Shown here: positions 1 through 9,900 of the stretch, piece by piece | Position numbering within the stretch: position 1 is the first letter of the stretch | Layout: each line of letters opens with the position of its first letter | NCBI GenBank assembly: GCA_047967505.1 | Contig: CM106539.1 | Direction: 5' to 3' (one strand) | Length of the DNA stretch: 64,000 bases | Source: Dipteris shenzhenensis | Lineage: Eukaryota > Polypodiophyta > Polypodiopsida > Gleicheniales | Position numbers and translations under genes: made by a program | The notes under the pieces: generated by a model | Seen by the model: only the letters and a program-made list of their open reading frames with translations | What the model was told of the DNA's origin: nothing | Databases searched by the model: none

Positions 1-190
1 TGAGCAATGAGATCCTCAGACTACACTTTGCACTCTTATGCCAGCTTTGAATCCCGTGAGAAGAAGTTGCATATCTATTGGATCATGGCCTATAGAAAAA
101 CTCTAGCTCCACTCTCTCACCAGAAATTTCACTCAAAAGAGAATGGACCTAAATCTCTTTTTAATGAGAAGACAAATCTTTGAACAGAAA

Positions 191-290
191 TCTCTCAAGA
201 CTTTGAAGAACTTAAAACTAATCTAAAAGAAAACATATGCTCTCTCAAGACTTTGAAGAACTTAAAACTAATCTAAAAGAAAACAAGTGC
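191..290. repeat. 50-bp tandem duplication
   Basis: Two consecutive, nearly identical 50-bp units beginning TCTCTCAAGACTTTGAAG start at 191 and 241. They lie in what is probably the untranslated leader of the minus-strand retroelement whose primer-binding site is just to the right. No coding content is visible. Confidence 0.85.
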
Positions 291-331
291 TCCTAAGGCA
301 AGCCTACCACTAATCTAGGAGACTAGACCTA

Positions 332-344
332 GGCTCTGATACCA
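332..344 (-). other. tRNA-iMet primer-binding site of a minus-strand LTR element
   Basis: The plus strand reads GGCTCTGATACCA, the complement of TGGTATCAGAGCC, the usual Copia primer-binding site. It abuts TGACAAAG, so on the minus strand the LTR would end in ...TTTGTCA directly before the PBS. The element would run leftwards out of the window. Confidence 0.75.
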
Positions 345-690
345 TGACAAAGTGCGGATCGTATTCTCCTAGTCATGAGACAACATCCTAATAAAACACT
401 AATCTAAGGAGGATGCAACCTAAGTGCAAACATGATGAAGAGAGTGCTCATGACATGTATCTCAAGTCAATTAGGTTCCAAGATGGATTAGCTTGGACTC
501 ATAAAGAGAATCTTGAGATGGTGCAAAGTGCTTGATTGATATTACTTCAAATGAACCTCCCTTTTATAGGTGAGGGTACTTACATCCATTTGCTTGCTCA
601 CATGTGGGATATCTCCTCCATGCCATGTGGAAGCTTTCCCTTTACTCATACCTTTGCTCTACATGTGCTCATGGCACCATAACTCTCAAT
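345..690 (-). mobile_element. Probable 5' LTR of a minus-strand Copia element (far edge approximate)
   Basis: The edge beside the PBS at 332-344 is clear; the far edge is a guess because no partner LTR is in view. A minus-strand TATA-like CTATAAAAGG lies near 568-577, as expected for an LTR promoter. Without a second LTR or a target duplication, the limit near 690 should not be relied on. Confidence 0.45.
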
Positions 691-1172
691 AGGCGTTAGC
701 GATGATACTGGGTAGGCTATGTAGATGGGATGGGTATGAGGAGTAGGGAGTATACTAGTAAGCCACAAGTGGCAGTATCCCAGTAGAAGGAGTAGTATAG
801 GTGGCGCGAGAATGGGGGAATCAGAACAGTGAGGGTAGGTGGTCTGAGAAGAAATGGGACTAGGGAGCTAGAGGCATAGACTTAGCATAGAGGTGAGGCA
901 TAGACTTGGGATAGAGGCAAAGTATAGGTGAGCAGCTATGATAGGTGAGTATGTAGGCGGGTAGGGGATTTAAATAGGGACGTAGTCGGGGGAGAGAGGA
1001 GATGTCATGAGTGAAGAGTCATGGGAGTGGGAGAGTCAAGAGATCAGGAGTAGAAGTCAGGGGGGTGGGGGTTAGTTGGGAGGTTGGGTTTCGAGAGGGT
1101 TTGGTTAGGTGAGGTTTGGGAGGGGTAGGTTAGGGAAAAAATAGGAAATTAGAAAAAAAAAAGGGAAAACTA
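691..1172. other. Purine-rich stretch without recognisable gene
   Basis: This stretch is rich in GTAGGG, GAGG and GGGATG words and ends in an A-rich run. I see no open frame with protein-like composition and no clear periodicity. It separates two retroelement ends of opposite orientation. Confidence 0.6.
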
Positions 1173-1471
1173 TGTTGGGACAAATTGATGTAACTTGGGT
1201 TATACCAAGGAGTACAAGGACAGTGTGAGTTTGTATGTCACCACATGGTAGTTATTGTGACTAGGTGAGGTGGTAGAAGGTCCTATTAGGTGTGATTGAG
1301 AGATTCATGGGTCTAATTAAGAGATCACTAGAGAAATTTGTGGATCTGGAGGTGCTCTCCCTTGGGCACATGCATTGTATCAATTGCATACATAAGGGAA
1401 CTTCTACTCATGAATAATATGTCTTTTTCTTCATTGTTGGTACTCTCCATGCTTCCATTGCTACTCCATCA
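1173..1471 (+). mobile_element. 5' LTR of a plus-strand Copia element
   Basis: The stretch begins TGTTGGGACA and ends CTACTCCATCA, so it has TG...CA ends and is 299 bp long. It is followed two bases later by TGGTATCAGAGCC at 1474-1486. No partner LTR is in the window, so the element is a 5' fragment. Confidence 0.7.
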
Positions 1472-1473
1472 TG

Positions 1474-1486
1474 TGGTATCAGAGCC
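1474..1486 (+). other. tRNA-iMet primer-binding site
   Basis: TGGTATCAGAGCC is an exact match to the usual plant Copia primer-binding site and lies two bases after the LTR end. Confidence 0.8.
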
Positions 1487-2255
1487 AGTTCACCCTCCTT
1501 GAGCCCCCATCCCACTATGCCACGTCATCATCTTCTTCCCCAATTCTTTCCTCTCTTGCCACCTCCTTGCCATGATTCTCCCTTAAGCTTGTTCTCCCCA
1601 TCTGTTGCGCCATTTCCCAAGCCCTCTAAGCCCAAGCACCCTTTTTATGGGGCAAATTTATGGCTAGGAGGAATTAAAAAATGCTTGCGCTCTTTGCTTG
1701 TGCCGACACCATCTTCACCTAGCGGTGTTCTGATCGATTCGGCCTGCACATGTAACATTCTGAGAAATGCTTTAAGCTACAATTAGGCCATGCCTAGAGG
1801 ATTCTTCAATTCAAATAGGAGCTACAATGGTCTCAGATTTGAGGAAAAATGAGTGAAAAACCAATCTCTTTCAGTGCAACGGGTGGTGAAGATTCCGCTT
1901 CTACTACCATAGCCCGATTGCTATCTTCCGATTTACGGACGACAATCAGCTTCTCTTTGAGCCCATCTCCCTTTTTTTCTTTTAAAGAAATCAGAGCAAC
2001 TAGTCTGACTTCCTACTACTACTTCGGGTGACGTAACACATCATTTCACACAAGCTTCCTATTGGCTCTTCAATTGTAATAGACCTTTCATTCTATTTTG
2101 AAATCCTCTTGGATCTTCTTTGATCAATTCAAATTTTGCCCTCCACTCTCTTCTTTTCTCTTGACTTAGTTTTTAAGAGTTCTATGGTCTTCATGTTTGA
2201 CTAATGGCATAGGGCTTTTGACTTTGATTGGAAATTTTTAGTATTTTGACTAAGA

Positions 2256-2985
2256 TTGAGCGTTGCTACTCAGTCATTGAAATCATGGAAGGTTGTTTTG
2301 GATAAAATGCCTTCTTCTTGTGGTTCTAGTAATACTCCATGTGTTACAAAAATAAAGAAGAAGAGAGCTCTAAAATATATCAATAGAAAAGTCACTAGGC
2401 TTCAAGACAAAACTCAAGTCCCTCACTACTATCAATATGCAAAGAACCTTGGTTTTTCAAATTTTCTAGCTTGCAATATGCACTTGTATGGTGATGGTTA
2501 TTTCTAAAGAGTTGTAAAGGGATTAGACACTGCCATTATTGGTAAGACCTTCCCTATAGCTACAAAAACAAAGATAGACAAGTTTGAGGGTGAGGGATTT
2601 CACACATGGCAAACCAAACTCAAGTTTGTTCTCATGAAAAACGGGATTTTGAAATTTTCTAATGGGAAAGAGAAGAAGCCTACCACTAGGGAATGAGAAT
2701 CATTATGGCTACCTAGATCTGAGAAGGCATTGGCTATAATTGCACTTGGGTGGAGTGCTTCCTTTATTCATCACAATGATAGTTATGAAACTACACATGC
2801 TGCCTTGAAACTATCTTTGGAACAGAGGGGAAATGTTCCAAGTATAGCCTACTCATTAAGTTCTTTGATCTAAAGCTGGACAAAGGAGAATCAATATCCT
2901 CACATCTAAACTCCATGAAAAGTATATTGATTTAACTAGCTAGCATCAAGTTTGATCTTGATGATGACATTGTGATTGCTAACCC
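2256..2985 (+). pseudogene. Copia gag remnant
   Basis: A broken gag reading frame follows the LTR and PBS. From about 2570 the translation reads DKFEGEGFHTWQTKLKFVL, typical of the start of a Copia gag domain, and near 2885 it reads LDKGES followed by SHLNSMKS-like residues and a LASIKFDLDDD stretch, as in the distal gag helices. Several stops (for example near 2696, 2870 and 2930) and small indels break it. Homology stops at about 2985, before any zinc knuckle, protease or integrase, so pol is missing. Capsid assembly would be the original role. It is dead and old. Confidence 0.7.
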
Positions 2986-3462
2986 ATGTTTGACCCTCCT
3001 ACCAGGTGCACCTCCCCCACATGAACCCAAATTTTCCTTCAATGAGATGGTAGGCCCCTTATGGTGTATTTTTCTTCTCCCCTCCCTCTTTCTAGGGCCT
3101 TTGCCCCCCACTGTTCTACCCTCAGGGGAGTCACTATGTATGAACTCTCTATATCACGTGCGTTCAAGGATTATTTGTAAAATCCCTTATCTGTAAATTT
3201 TTCATTAATAAAATGTACCCTTTTTCTATAAAATCTGTATTTCAAAAATAAATCATTTTAAATAATCCCTTATGTAAGTTAAATTCTGTAAATTTTAGAA
3301 GTTAAAAATATCCTTTTATTGAACTCACGTGATAGGGTTACATAAGATGAGTGACCCCCCCAAGAGCCTGCCATTCTATCCATTTTTGAATTGTGAGGCT
3401 GCACTCCCTTGCATTTTCCCTCTTCCCCCTCTTTCTCTGCTCTAGCCTACTTGTTGCTGTAG

Positions 3463-3522
<60 letters not shown>
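3463..3522. repeat. (CT)n microsatellite
   Basis: About 30 uninterrupted CT units, followed by shorter CT- and CCCTCT-rich runs to about 3750. Open frames of 110-125 codons that cross it are Leu/Ser artefacts of the repeat. Confidence 0.95.
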
Positions 3523-3528
<6 letters not shown>

Positions 3529-3790
3529 GCTGTGTATCTCTCCCCTCGTCCCCCCCCTCTCTCTCTCTCTCTCTCCCCTCTCTCTCTCCTATGCCTCTAT
3601 TGGTGCTGCTCTGTCCTTATCCATCTCCCTCTTTTGTGCCTATGTTGGAGCTGCTCTATCCGTCTCCTTCTCCCTCTCCTGTGCCTCTATTGGTGCTACT
3701 CTGTCCCTCTCCTTCTCCCTCTTTTGTGCCTCTATTGGAGCTGCATTGCCCTATGTAGGAGTCCCATTCTTGCTGTTGCAACCTGCAAGC

Positions 3791-5067
3791 ATGGTGAGGA
3801 GCAAGGCTACAAAACCATGCAATGTTGTGACCTCTTGTGTCTTCCACAACACCAAAAATGCATTGGATGAGTGGATCCCTTGCACCTACAGCTTAAATGA
3901 CTAGATAGTGATGAAAGGATCAGCCAAAGGTCCACATAAGCTTCCTAAGAGCAAGAGAGATGATATCTTACATGAGTTGAAGGGGTGCATCTTGAAGTTT
4001 AAGTTTGGGAAGAAATGATGGCTCATAAAAGTGCAACATGTCTACATGGGAAAAGGTATGCAGCTTCCTCCATCATTCAATCAATCTAGGATACCACTAT
4101 GAGCCTTTCTATCTATGTACCTTTTTCACTTGTAAGTGTAATGAGTTCATTTGGAAATTTTGTGTTTGGTTTCTAAGAGCTCTTATTCATGGTAGATGTT
4201 TTCCCTTCAGACTTTGAGGAGTGGGAATGCATTGAATCATTCATAGGCAAGTTTGTTGCTATTCATGAGGATTCAGGTAAGCAAATTCATGCATGGGAGA
4301 AGTTGGCCTCCTTGCGAATGAAGAATGTGTATTGGTATAATGCAACATACATCACTCCAACAACATCATCAAGCTATGGCTGTCTGCAAACCACTGAACC
4401 ACCACAACTTCAAGACATGGATTGTAGCAATGTGGACTCGAGGACATTGCAATTGTATAAGGACAAGATTGCAAAGGATGTGGGCATGGCCATGAAGTTT
4501 ACATTTGGATCCAAATGGGCAAGGTTATCTTGGTTTATGCCTCTAAACATTTTTGCTTCTTTGTTTCAGAATATGCATATGCATAGAGCAAAAACTATGT
4601 GGTCCTACAAGCGTGTAGATGAAAATGCTCTTGAAGATTTACTTGGGATTAATTGGGGAACTTGGTCAAGAGACCAAAAGGGTGACGTATTTCAATGTCA
4701 TGCATGTAAAGACAATGTGGTTATTAGATACCATTTGTCATGCCAAATGTTGTATTTAGCTTTTCAGTACAGGCGCTGGAAGAAAACAAATGGTCGGTGG
4801 CTTCCCCTAGACTCCAATGATGAAGGCAATACGGGGGTAACTTTGTCAATTGATGTTGAAGAGGGAGATGTCAAGAATGTGAATGTCACATCGCAATGGA
4901 CTCTAAGGGATGTGCAAGAACACCTATTGGTCATGGAGGATGGCATGTCAGAGTCCTTCTACTTTACCTTAAATGGTGGTAAGATCAACCACCGTGTGGA
5001 GAAGTGCATGCATAGTGCTAATTTCATTCCTCCTAAAACTTTGAAGATTGTTTGGCAATGTGTTTGA
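3791..5067 (+). pseudogene. Two-exon gene of unknown function with a ubiquitin-like C-terminal region, two nonsense codons
   Basis: Exon 1 (3791-4055) starts at ATG and is open except for TAG 3902-3904 and TGA 4016-4018. A GT at 4056 (AAAAG|GTATG) and an AG at 4210 (CCCTTCAG|AC) define a 155-bp intron that joins the two frames exactly through a split Asp codon, so the gene structure is well supported. Exon 2 (4211-5067) encodes about 285 residues, with a possible metal site CHACKDN...HLSC in the middle. The last 75 residues have the spacing of a ubiquitin-like fold (VTLSIDVEEGD, TLRDVQEHLL, FYFTLNGGK, TLKIVW). I do not recognise the family; it could be a domesticated or accessory transposon protein. 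The stops make it a likely pseudogene. Confidence 0.6.
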
Positions 5068-5235
5068 CTAGTGAAGCATTTAATTTTTTGTCAAATCCTA
5101 GTTCTTATTTCAAAATATGATGGATAGTTAAATTGAAATGTTATTTCTTTTGATGTTTTCTCCTTTCAATTCATGGTAAATGTTTTTCAAAAAATTCGGG
5201 GATTTTATGATTAGTTTTAATTTTTAGGGTTTTGA

Positions 5236-5246
5236 TATATATAAAG
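5236..5246 (+). promoter_or_regulatory. TATA box
   Basis: TATATATAAAG lies 100 bp before the ATG at 5346 in an otherwise AT-rich leader, as expected for a plant polymerase II promoter. Confidence 0.55.
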
Positions 5247-5345
5247 GAGTAAGAGCCATTTTTACATCACATTCACTTTCACTTTTAGAGAGCCATAGAA
5301 ACTCCCACCCTCAAAAGTTACTCACTCCATCAATCGCTATTTGCC

Positions 5346-6371
5346 ATGGATTCAGCTAGAGTTGTGTTCCATGATTTCATCTCGCAAGCTGCATTTGTAG
5401 GTCATGAGGAAGAGCTTTTTTTAGTGTTTTATAGGACTTTAGATGTCCTAGGCACATATATGTGAGCCAAGGATGACTTCATAGATCTCATCCTCTACAT
5501 GCAAGAGAACTTCACAAATTTTGTTTATACACTTGATGACTCTTCAAAGAGATGGGTTCCGATAGATTACATCAAGTATATGTTCCTAGAGGAAACCAAG
5601 TTTGTAAAGTGCTTGGCCCACTTTTGTGATAATCTTACAAAGGAAGGGTTTAGGGTGGTAGAAGTAAAAGACATCCTAGAAGCGAGGATCACGGGAAATA
5701 CAGGCACTAAATTCCTTTCATCGTAGATGACATTCATCTTTCTTCTCCAAGAAGGAAATTTAGAGGAAGAAGCCTCATCATCCAGCACCCCCTCTAGTAG
5801 AACTGCTGATATCCTCATCCCTAGACTAGACTTTGACATATACACAGAAGAGAGTCTTGACCATGCAATAGAGGAGATGGAAGCAGCTCAAGCATGGAGC
5901 CTACTTCAAGAGCTCCTAGTAGAGCAAGAATCTGCATCAGAGACCACTGACCCAGAAGCAAACTTATGGTCCTTGTCCCCCCTCATCATTGATGGAGAAG
6001 AGTACACATTCCTCCATGACATAGAGGTTCTTTCTAGACTACAAGAGGATGAGGCACTCAGAGTCCTATCTGGGTTCTATGTTGACACAAGTGTCAAAGA
6101 TCCCAAGGTTTTAGGTTCCGAAGACTAGACAATGGAAGAGTTTCTCTTGACGATGCTGTTTTCAATGAGGGGTGCAGACATGTCCATATATGATGCACAA
6201 TCCTCTCATGTAGAAGCTTCCACCTCCAAGACAAGTCAAGAGGAAGCTTCCACCTCCAAGACAGGTCAGGAGGAAGCTTCCACCTCCCAAATACAACATC
6301 ACACAGCACGAAGCTTCTCCCAAATGCAACATCACACAGCACCTGGTTCCATGCAAATGAGGAAAGGATAG
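5346..6371 (+). pseudogene. Acidic protein gene of unknown function with three in-frame stops
   Basis: A single frame runs from ATG 5346 to TAG at 6369-6371, about 341 codons, broken only by TGA 5463-5465, TAG 5724-5726 and TAG 6126-6128. Because the frame stays open between stops and never shifts, it was recently one gene, or the stops are sequence errors. The product is acidic and helical: residues about 40-125 look like a compact domain (DDFIDLILYMQENF, KYMFLEETKFVKCLAHF), followed by a Ser-rich linker, an acidic helix (ESLDHAIEEMEAAQAWSLLQ) and a repeat tail of EASTSKTGQE units. No known domain or signal peptide is seen. A TATA box lies 100 bp upstream. Confidence 0.5.
6213..6302 (+). repeat. 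30-bp minisatellite, three units
   Basis: Units beginning GAAGCTTCCACCTCC start at 6213, 6243 and 6273. In the frame of the preceding gene they encode EASTSKTxQE repeats. A related CAACATCACACAGCAC pair follows at about 6293-6340. Confidence 0.85.
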
Positions 6372-6648
6372 AAGCCGATGATGCTATAGTGGCAAGCTCG
6401 AACAATATATTTTATTTGGATGTCCTTTCAGTAATTTGGTACAATTCAAAAGATACATTAAAATCAATAGTACCTTCAGTCATAAACATGGAGAATTCAC
6501 AACAATGCGATAGTGTACAAAATGTAGATATATTTTATAAAAAAATATCGGCCCTTGGGCCCTCCTTGGGCCTTAGATACAAGATTGTGCCTTCAAGGGC
6601 AGGGGGTAGTCAAAGTCTTAAGGGTGGGCTCCAAGAGATTCTAGGGTT

Positions 6649-7245
6649 TCAAAGCTTGGGTCCACACTTCGCGAGATCCATGTCCTTGTCCATGACCGTG
6701 ACGCACTTTGCGTGGATGGGACACAAGTTGGCGTCCTCAGACAGAGAGGTGGTGATTTTGTTCGTAGCCTCTTGGAGCACCCCCATAGCTTTTGTGCTAA
6801 ATCATACATTGTCCTTGTACCCCTGTGCTATCTTCCTTACCATAGGTTGGAAGGAAGCACGCAGGATCAGGATGTCGGTGGTCTTCTACATCTGTCTGAT
6901 CTCCCTTAGGGCCCACACTTGTGGCTTTTCTTTGTATGGCTTCTTGACTATTGGTGGAGGCTTTACAAGTACCCAAACATGGTTCCACGGCCTCTTGTCT
7001 GCCTTGAACTTCTTGCACTACTCTTCTCTACACTGATCCTCCTCCGAATCCCCCTCTTGCAAATGTCTTGAGCTTTGTGCTTTTTCTGGATGGGGCTTCC
7101 TTGGAGTATGTTTTATCCTGTTTACGGGCACCTGTACCATGTCCATGATGGGCTCTATCATTGGGAGAGGAAAAATCATGCTCTTTCTTGCAATTTGTTG
7201 ACCCCTATCTTGAAGCCTCTCGATATTAGGGAGGTTCTCAAACAC
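6649..7245 (-). pseudogene. Divergent histone H3-fold protein (H3 variant, possibly CENH3-like), three nonsense codons
   Basis: One minus-strand frame of 199 codons runs from 7245 to TGA at 6649-6651, interrupted only by TAG 7018-7020, TAG 6886-6888 and TGA 6802-6804. The C-terminal ~95 residues follow the histone H3 core in order and spacing: KKPYKEKP, ALREIR, KTTDILILRASFQPMVRKIA (alpha N to alpha 1), FSTKAMGVLQEAT (alpha 2), SEDANLCPIHAKCVTVM and KDMDLAK. Two of the stops replace residues that are Q and R in H3, as CAG or CGA turned into TAG or TGA would. The N-terminal tail is long, basic and not the canonical ARTKQTARKS tail. An internal MVQVPVNRIKHTPRKP (Met at 7140) is reminiscent of CENH3 tails. 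Loop 1 has the length of canonical H3, which argues against a standard plant CENH3. The usual RRI near the C-terminus is lost. Confidence 0.75.
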
Positions 7246-7251
7246 ATTTTG

Positions 7252-7640
7252 CTCAATTGGGGGAGTCCTCTCATGGGGAGGGGAAGGCTGAGGGAAAGGA
7301 TGAGGGGAAGGAAGCTAAGGGGAAGGATGAGGTTGAGGGGAAGGCTCATGCTCTTGGGATCACAAGACTAGGGAGTGGGCTCACGGGACTTGGGAGGAGA
7401 AGAATGCTCACAGGACTGGGGAGTGGCCTCACGAGACTTGGGGGAGGGCTCATAAGACTACAGAGGAGAAGGCTCACGAGACTCGGGGGAGGGCTCACGA
7501 GAGTCGAGGGAGGTCTCATGAGAGTTCAGGGAGGGCTCATGAGAGGGTGGGGAGGGCTCACGAGAGTTGGGGGAGGGCTCACAAGAGTTTGATGAGGTGC
7601 CACTAGACCCGGATAGATTCATGTGTGCAGTTTTTTTCAC
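7252..7640 (-). repeat. Minisatellite encoding SREPSP-type repeats, upstream of the H3-like frame
   Basis: Imperfect 21-24-bp G-rich units (GAGGGCTCACGAGAG and variants) read on the minus strand as NSREPSPPSHEPSL-type heptads, starting around Met 7620. The repeat decays into LPLNLILPL-like sequence towards 7250. It lies between the minus-strand TATA box and the H3-like frame, so it may be the 5' part of that gene, but the frames differ and no splice pair was established. Ser-Pro repeats are known in DNA-binding histone tails; applying that here is inference. Confidence 0.5.
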
Positions 7641-7680
7641 TCATGCCATTGAATAATGACAGTTAGGGCATTTAAAAACG

Positions 7681-7690
7681 TTTTATATAG
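7681..7690 (-). promoter_or_regulatory. Minus-strand TATA box
   Basis: The minus strand reads CCTATATAAAACG here, about 60 bp upstream of the Met codon of the SREPSP-repeat frame. It is a plausible promoter for the repeat plus H3-like transcription unit. Confidence 0.45.
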
Positions 7691-7737
7691 GCCCATCATC
7701 TTTTGACACCCCTTTTAATCACGTTTAGGGTTTCATT

Positions 7738-8010
7738 GTTCCCCCTGCCCTTGCCCTAACCCCTCCAAACCCCCCCCACTCTTGTCGCTCTCCCCCTTGT
7801 TGCCCTCCCCCCTACTTGCCCTGCCCACATTGCATCGCCCCCCCCCATACCCCCCATCCCACCATCTCACCCCTCCCCCCCTTCCCCCCTCCCTCCTCCC
7901 ACCCTTGCTACCACTCCCCCCCCCCCCCTTGCCTCACCCCATGCCCCTCCCTTCTCGTCCCCCTCCTTCACCCTATCCCCACCTTCCCCAACCTCGTTAC
8001 CTCACACAGA
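7738..8010. repeat. C-rich low-complexity tract
   Basis: Runs of C broken by T and A (CCCCTCC, CCACCC) fill this region. The Pro/Leu-rich open frames here are artefacts. Confidence 0.8.
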
Positions 8011-8196
8011 CCTTGGACTCCAAAAGTGAGTACACAAATTGTGGTCAAAATAAGCAAGATATCCATTTCATAACTATATACAATTACACCATAGATTTTG
8101 TTGCTAGTTGGACCCATCTGCTCCCTTCTCTCACTCTAACTTGCAACCAATGTGTGACTCCTCGACTCCCTATGGATGGTTTCCAAGCACTATGCC

Positions 8197-8201
8197 ATCT
8201 A
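8197..8201. other. Target-site duplication ATCTA (left)
   Basis: ATCTA directly precedes the TGAGAGTGCTCTCA terminus at 8202 and is repeated exactly at 13260-13264 after the other terminus. Five base pairs is the normal Copia target duplication. Confidence 0.8.
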
Positions 8202-8373
8202 TGAGAGTGCTCTCAACGGAAGCAAGAACGGAAGAGAGAGAGAGAGAGAAACAGAGAGCCACAAAAGTTTTGGTGGGTGCAAAACACCCTAATCTTCTTT
8301 TTCATTCATTTATATATGTGTTTGAGTATTGTACATAACCAGGGTAAAGGCACAGTGACCTTTAACCCGCACA
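8202..8373 (-). repeat. 3' LTR of the rearranged Copia element
   Basis: It matches 13090-13259 in the same orientation: TGAGAGTGCTCTCA at one end and CCCGCACA at the other, containing the shared block TTTTGGTGGGTGCAAAACA and a GA run. On the minus strand it begins TG and ends CA. Confidence 0.8.
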
Positions 8374-8550
8374 ACCTCCCACTTAAAGGACAATGTGCCT
8401 TTAAGGGATAACAACCAGTGAGCATACTATCCAATGCCCATCAATACACGACAATACTCAAACCGCTGACTAGGTAGACTCTTCGTTAGCATATCTGCAA
8501 GGTTATCATCTGTATGAACCTTGACAAGCTCTATGTGCTTCTCTTCTATT
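8374..8550 (-). pseudogene. 3' end of Copia pol (RNase H C-terminus) and polypurine tract
   Basis: The minus strand encodes EEKHIELVKVHTDDNLADML followed by TKSLPSQRFEYCR, the standard end of Copia polyproteins just after RNase H. It is followed by a purine-rich AAGTGGGAGG and then the LTR. Only about 50 codons remain; the upstream pol is replaced by the inverted leader segment. Confidence 0.75.
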
Positions 8551-9900
8551 CTTGCTTCTGTTGAGAGCACTCTCAACTGGTATCAGAGCCCGGGTGATCT
8601 AGTTGAGCATGTGTGAATGCTTGGAAGCTCATCAGCTCTGTGGGAGGAAGGAGAAGCTCTCTGGGAAGCTTTGTGGGTGACTTTACTTGCATTGGAGTAT
8701 GTAGATACCTTGGAGGAACCATTGGAAAAGTCACTTTGGCTTTGCGAAGTGGTTTTGAGAGCCTATTAAGTGTTTTCAAAGAAAAAGCCGTTTTTTGAGC
8801 TTTTTGCTATTCCGTTCGATGACAGAGACTTTGTATTGACTTGTAGAGGAAACTATTGCTTGCTTTTGGTGTCCACTTCACTTCAAGAGCTTGGAAACAC
8901 CTTCATTCTTGAATCTGGGATCATTTCATTGGATTTCTGACTCACTATGTCAGTTTCTGTGTTTTTTTGCGCGAGTGTTGGAACTCAAGTTTGGAGCAAC
9001 AATTTGCAGATCTGTCAGTTCTGGTGGACTCAAGAGGTCCTAAAACTTCTATGTTGCTCATCATTCACACTCCGGTGGAGTTTACAAACAGCTTTGTTTC
9101 CAAAAACGTTTTTCAGTCCGTGTGTTGGACTCAGTGATTGAGACCACAGTTTCCAAAACCGTCTGTCCCATTGCATTTCGAATGCCCAAAAACCCCTACC
9201 TATCAATAAACACCTACCTATCAATTCTTGCATGATTCAATGGAGTATTTTCAGAGTTATAGATCTCTGTGTATTTGATTTCGTCTCTCTGTTATGCATT
9301 TTTCATTCTAAGGTTTTGAAACCTTAGATTTATGCCACATGGCAGTGGATAAGTGTTGACTCCCATTTCCCACTCATTAGTTGGGATTTTGGAGTTCCTG
9401 CAGAAGAGAGATATTTGCAAATTTTCTTGCTGAGTCCGATTATGCAATGGCGCCCATGTTTTGAGGCATCTCAGGTTCTATTTTTAGTAGCGATCTTTTC
9501 TATGGGACCATGATTTCTTGAGCATGCAGATCACTCTAGTTGCAGTTTAAGCCATGTGCGCTCATTCGTGGTGTGCATTGAGTTGCAGTGGATGATTTGT
9601 AGGCCTTTTGGATGCATTGTGATCCTTATTGGATGCGCTGATAGGCCCAGATTGCCTTGTGGGATGCTATTTTTATGGACGCTTTGCACATGGATGCTAT
9701 TTTATGCTGAGGGACAACTTTGACACATTGTAGGTGATGCATTGATAGTGTTATGCTCTCTTGGATGAGATATTATTGATGCATATGCCCATGGATGGTG
9801 TTTATGCTTGAGCCATTTGGCACCTATTGGCATTTTGGATTGCCATTGCAGTTGGCATTTTATTTTGGGCCAGATTTGCTCATATGGATGCATAGTACAT
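8546..9900 (+). repeat. Inverted internal copy of the element's LTR end, PBS and leader
   Basis: Reading plus, this stretch starts with the last ~30 bp of the LTR (TTGAGAGCACTCTCA), then AC, then the PBS TGGTATCAGAGCC (8580-8592), then about 1.3 kb of leader. The leader is the reverse complement of 11785-13085. It stops at 9900 in the middle of the integrase frame. The element therefore holds a ~1.3-kb inverted repeat pair around gag, able to fold back on itself. Confidence 0.75.

Noticed and set aside
332-344. tRNA gene fragment
   Set aside because: Only the 13 bases complementary to the tRNA 3' end are present, in the position of a retroelement primer-binding site.
3338-3870. Ser/Leu-rich frames with apparent signal peptides
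   Set aside because: They arise from the CT microsatellite and degenerate CTCTCC repeats.
6389-7036. 215-codon plus-strand frame
   Set aside because: It is antisense to the histone H3-like frame and has no recognisable domain.
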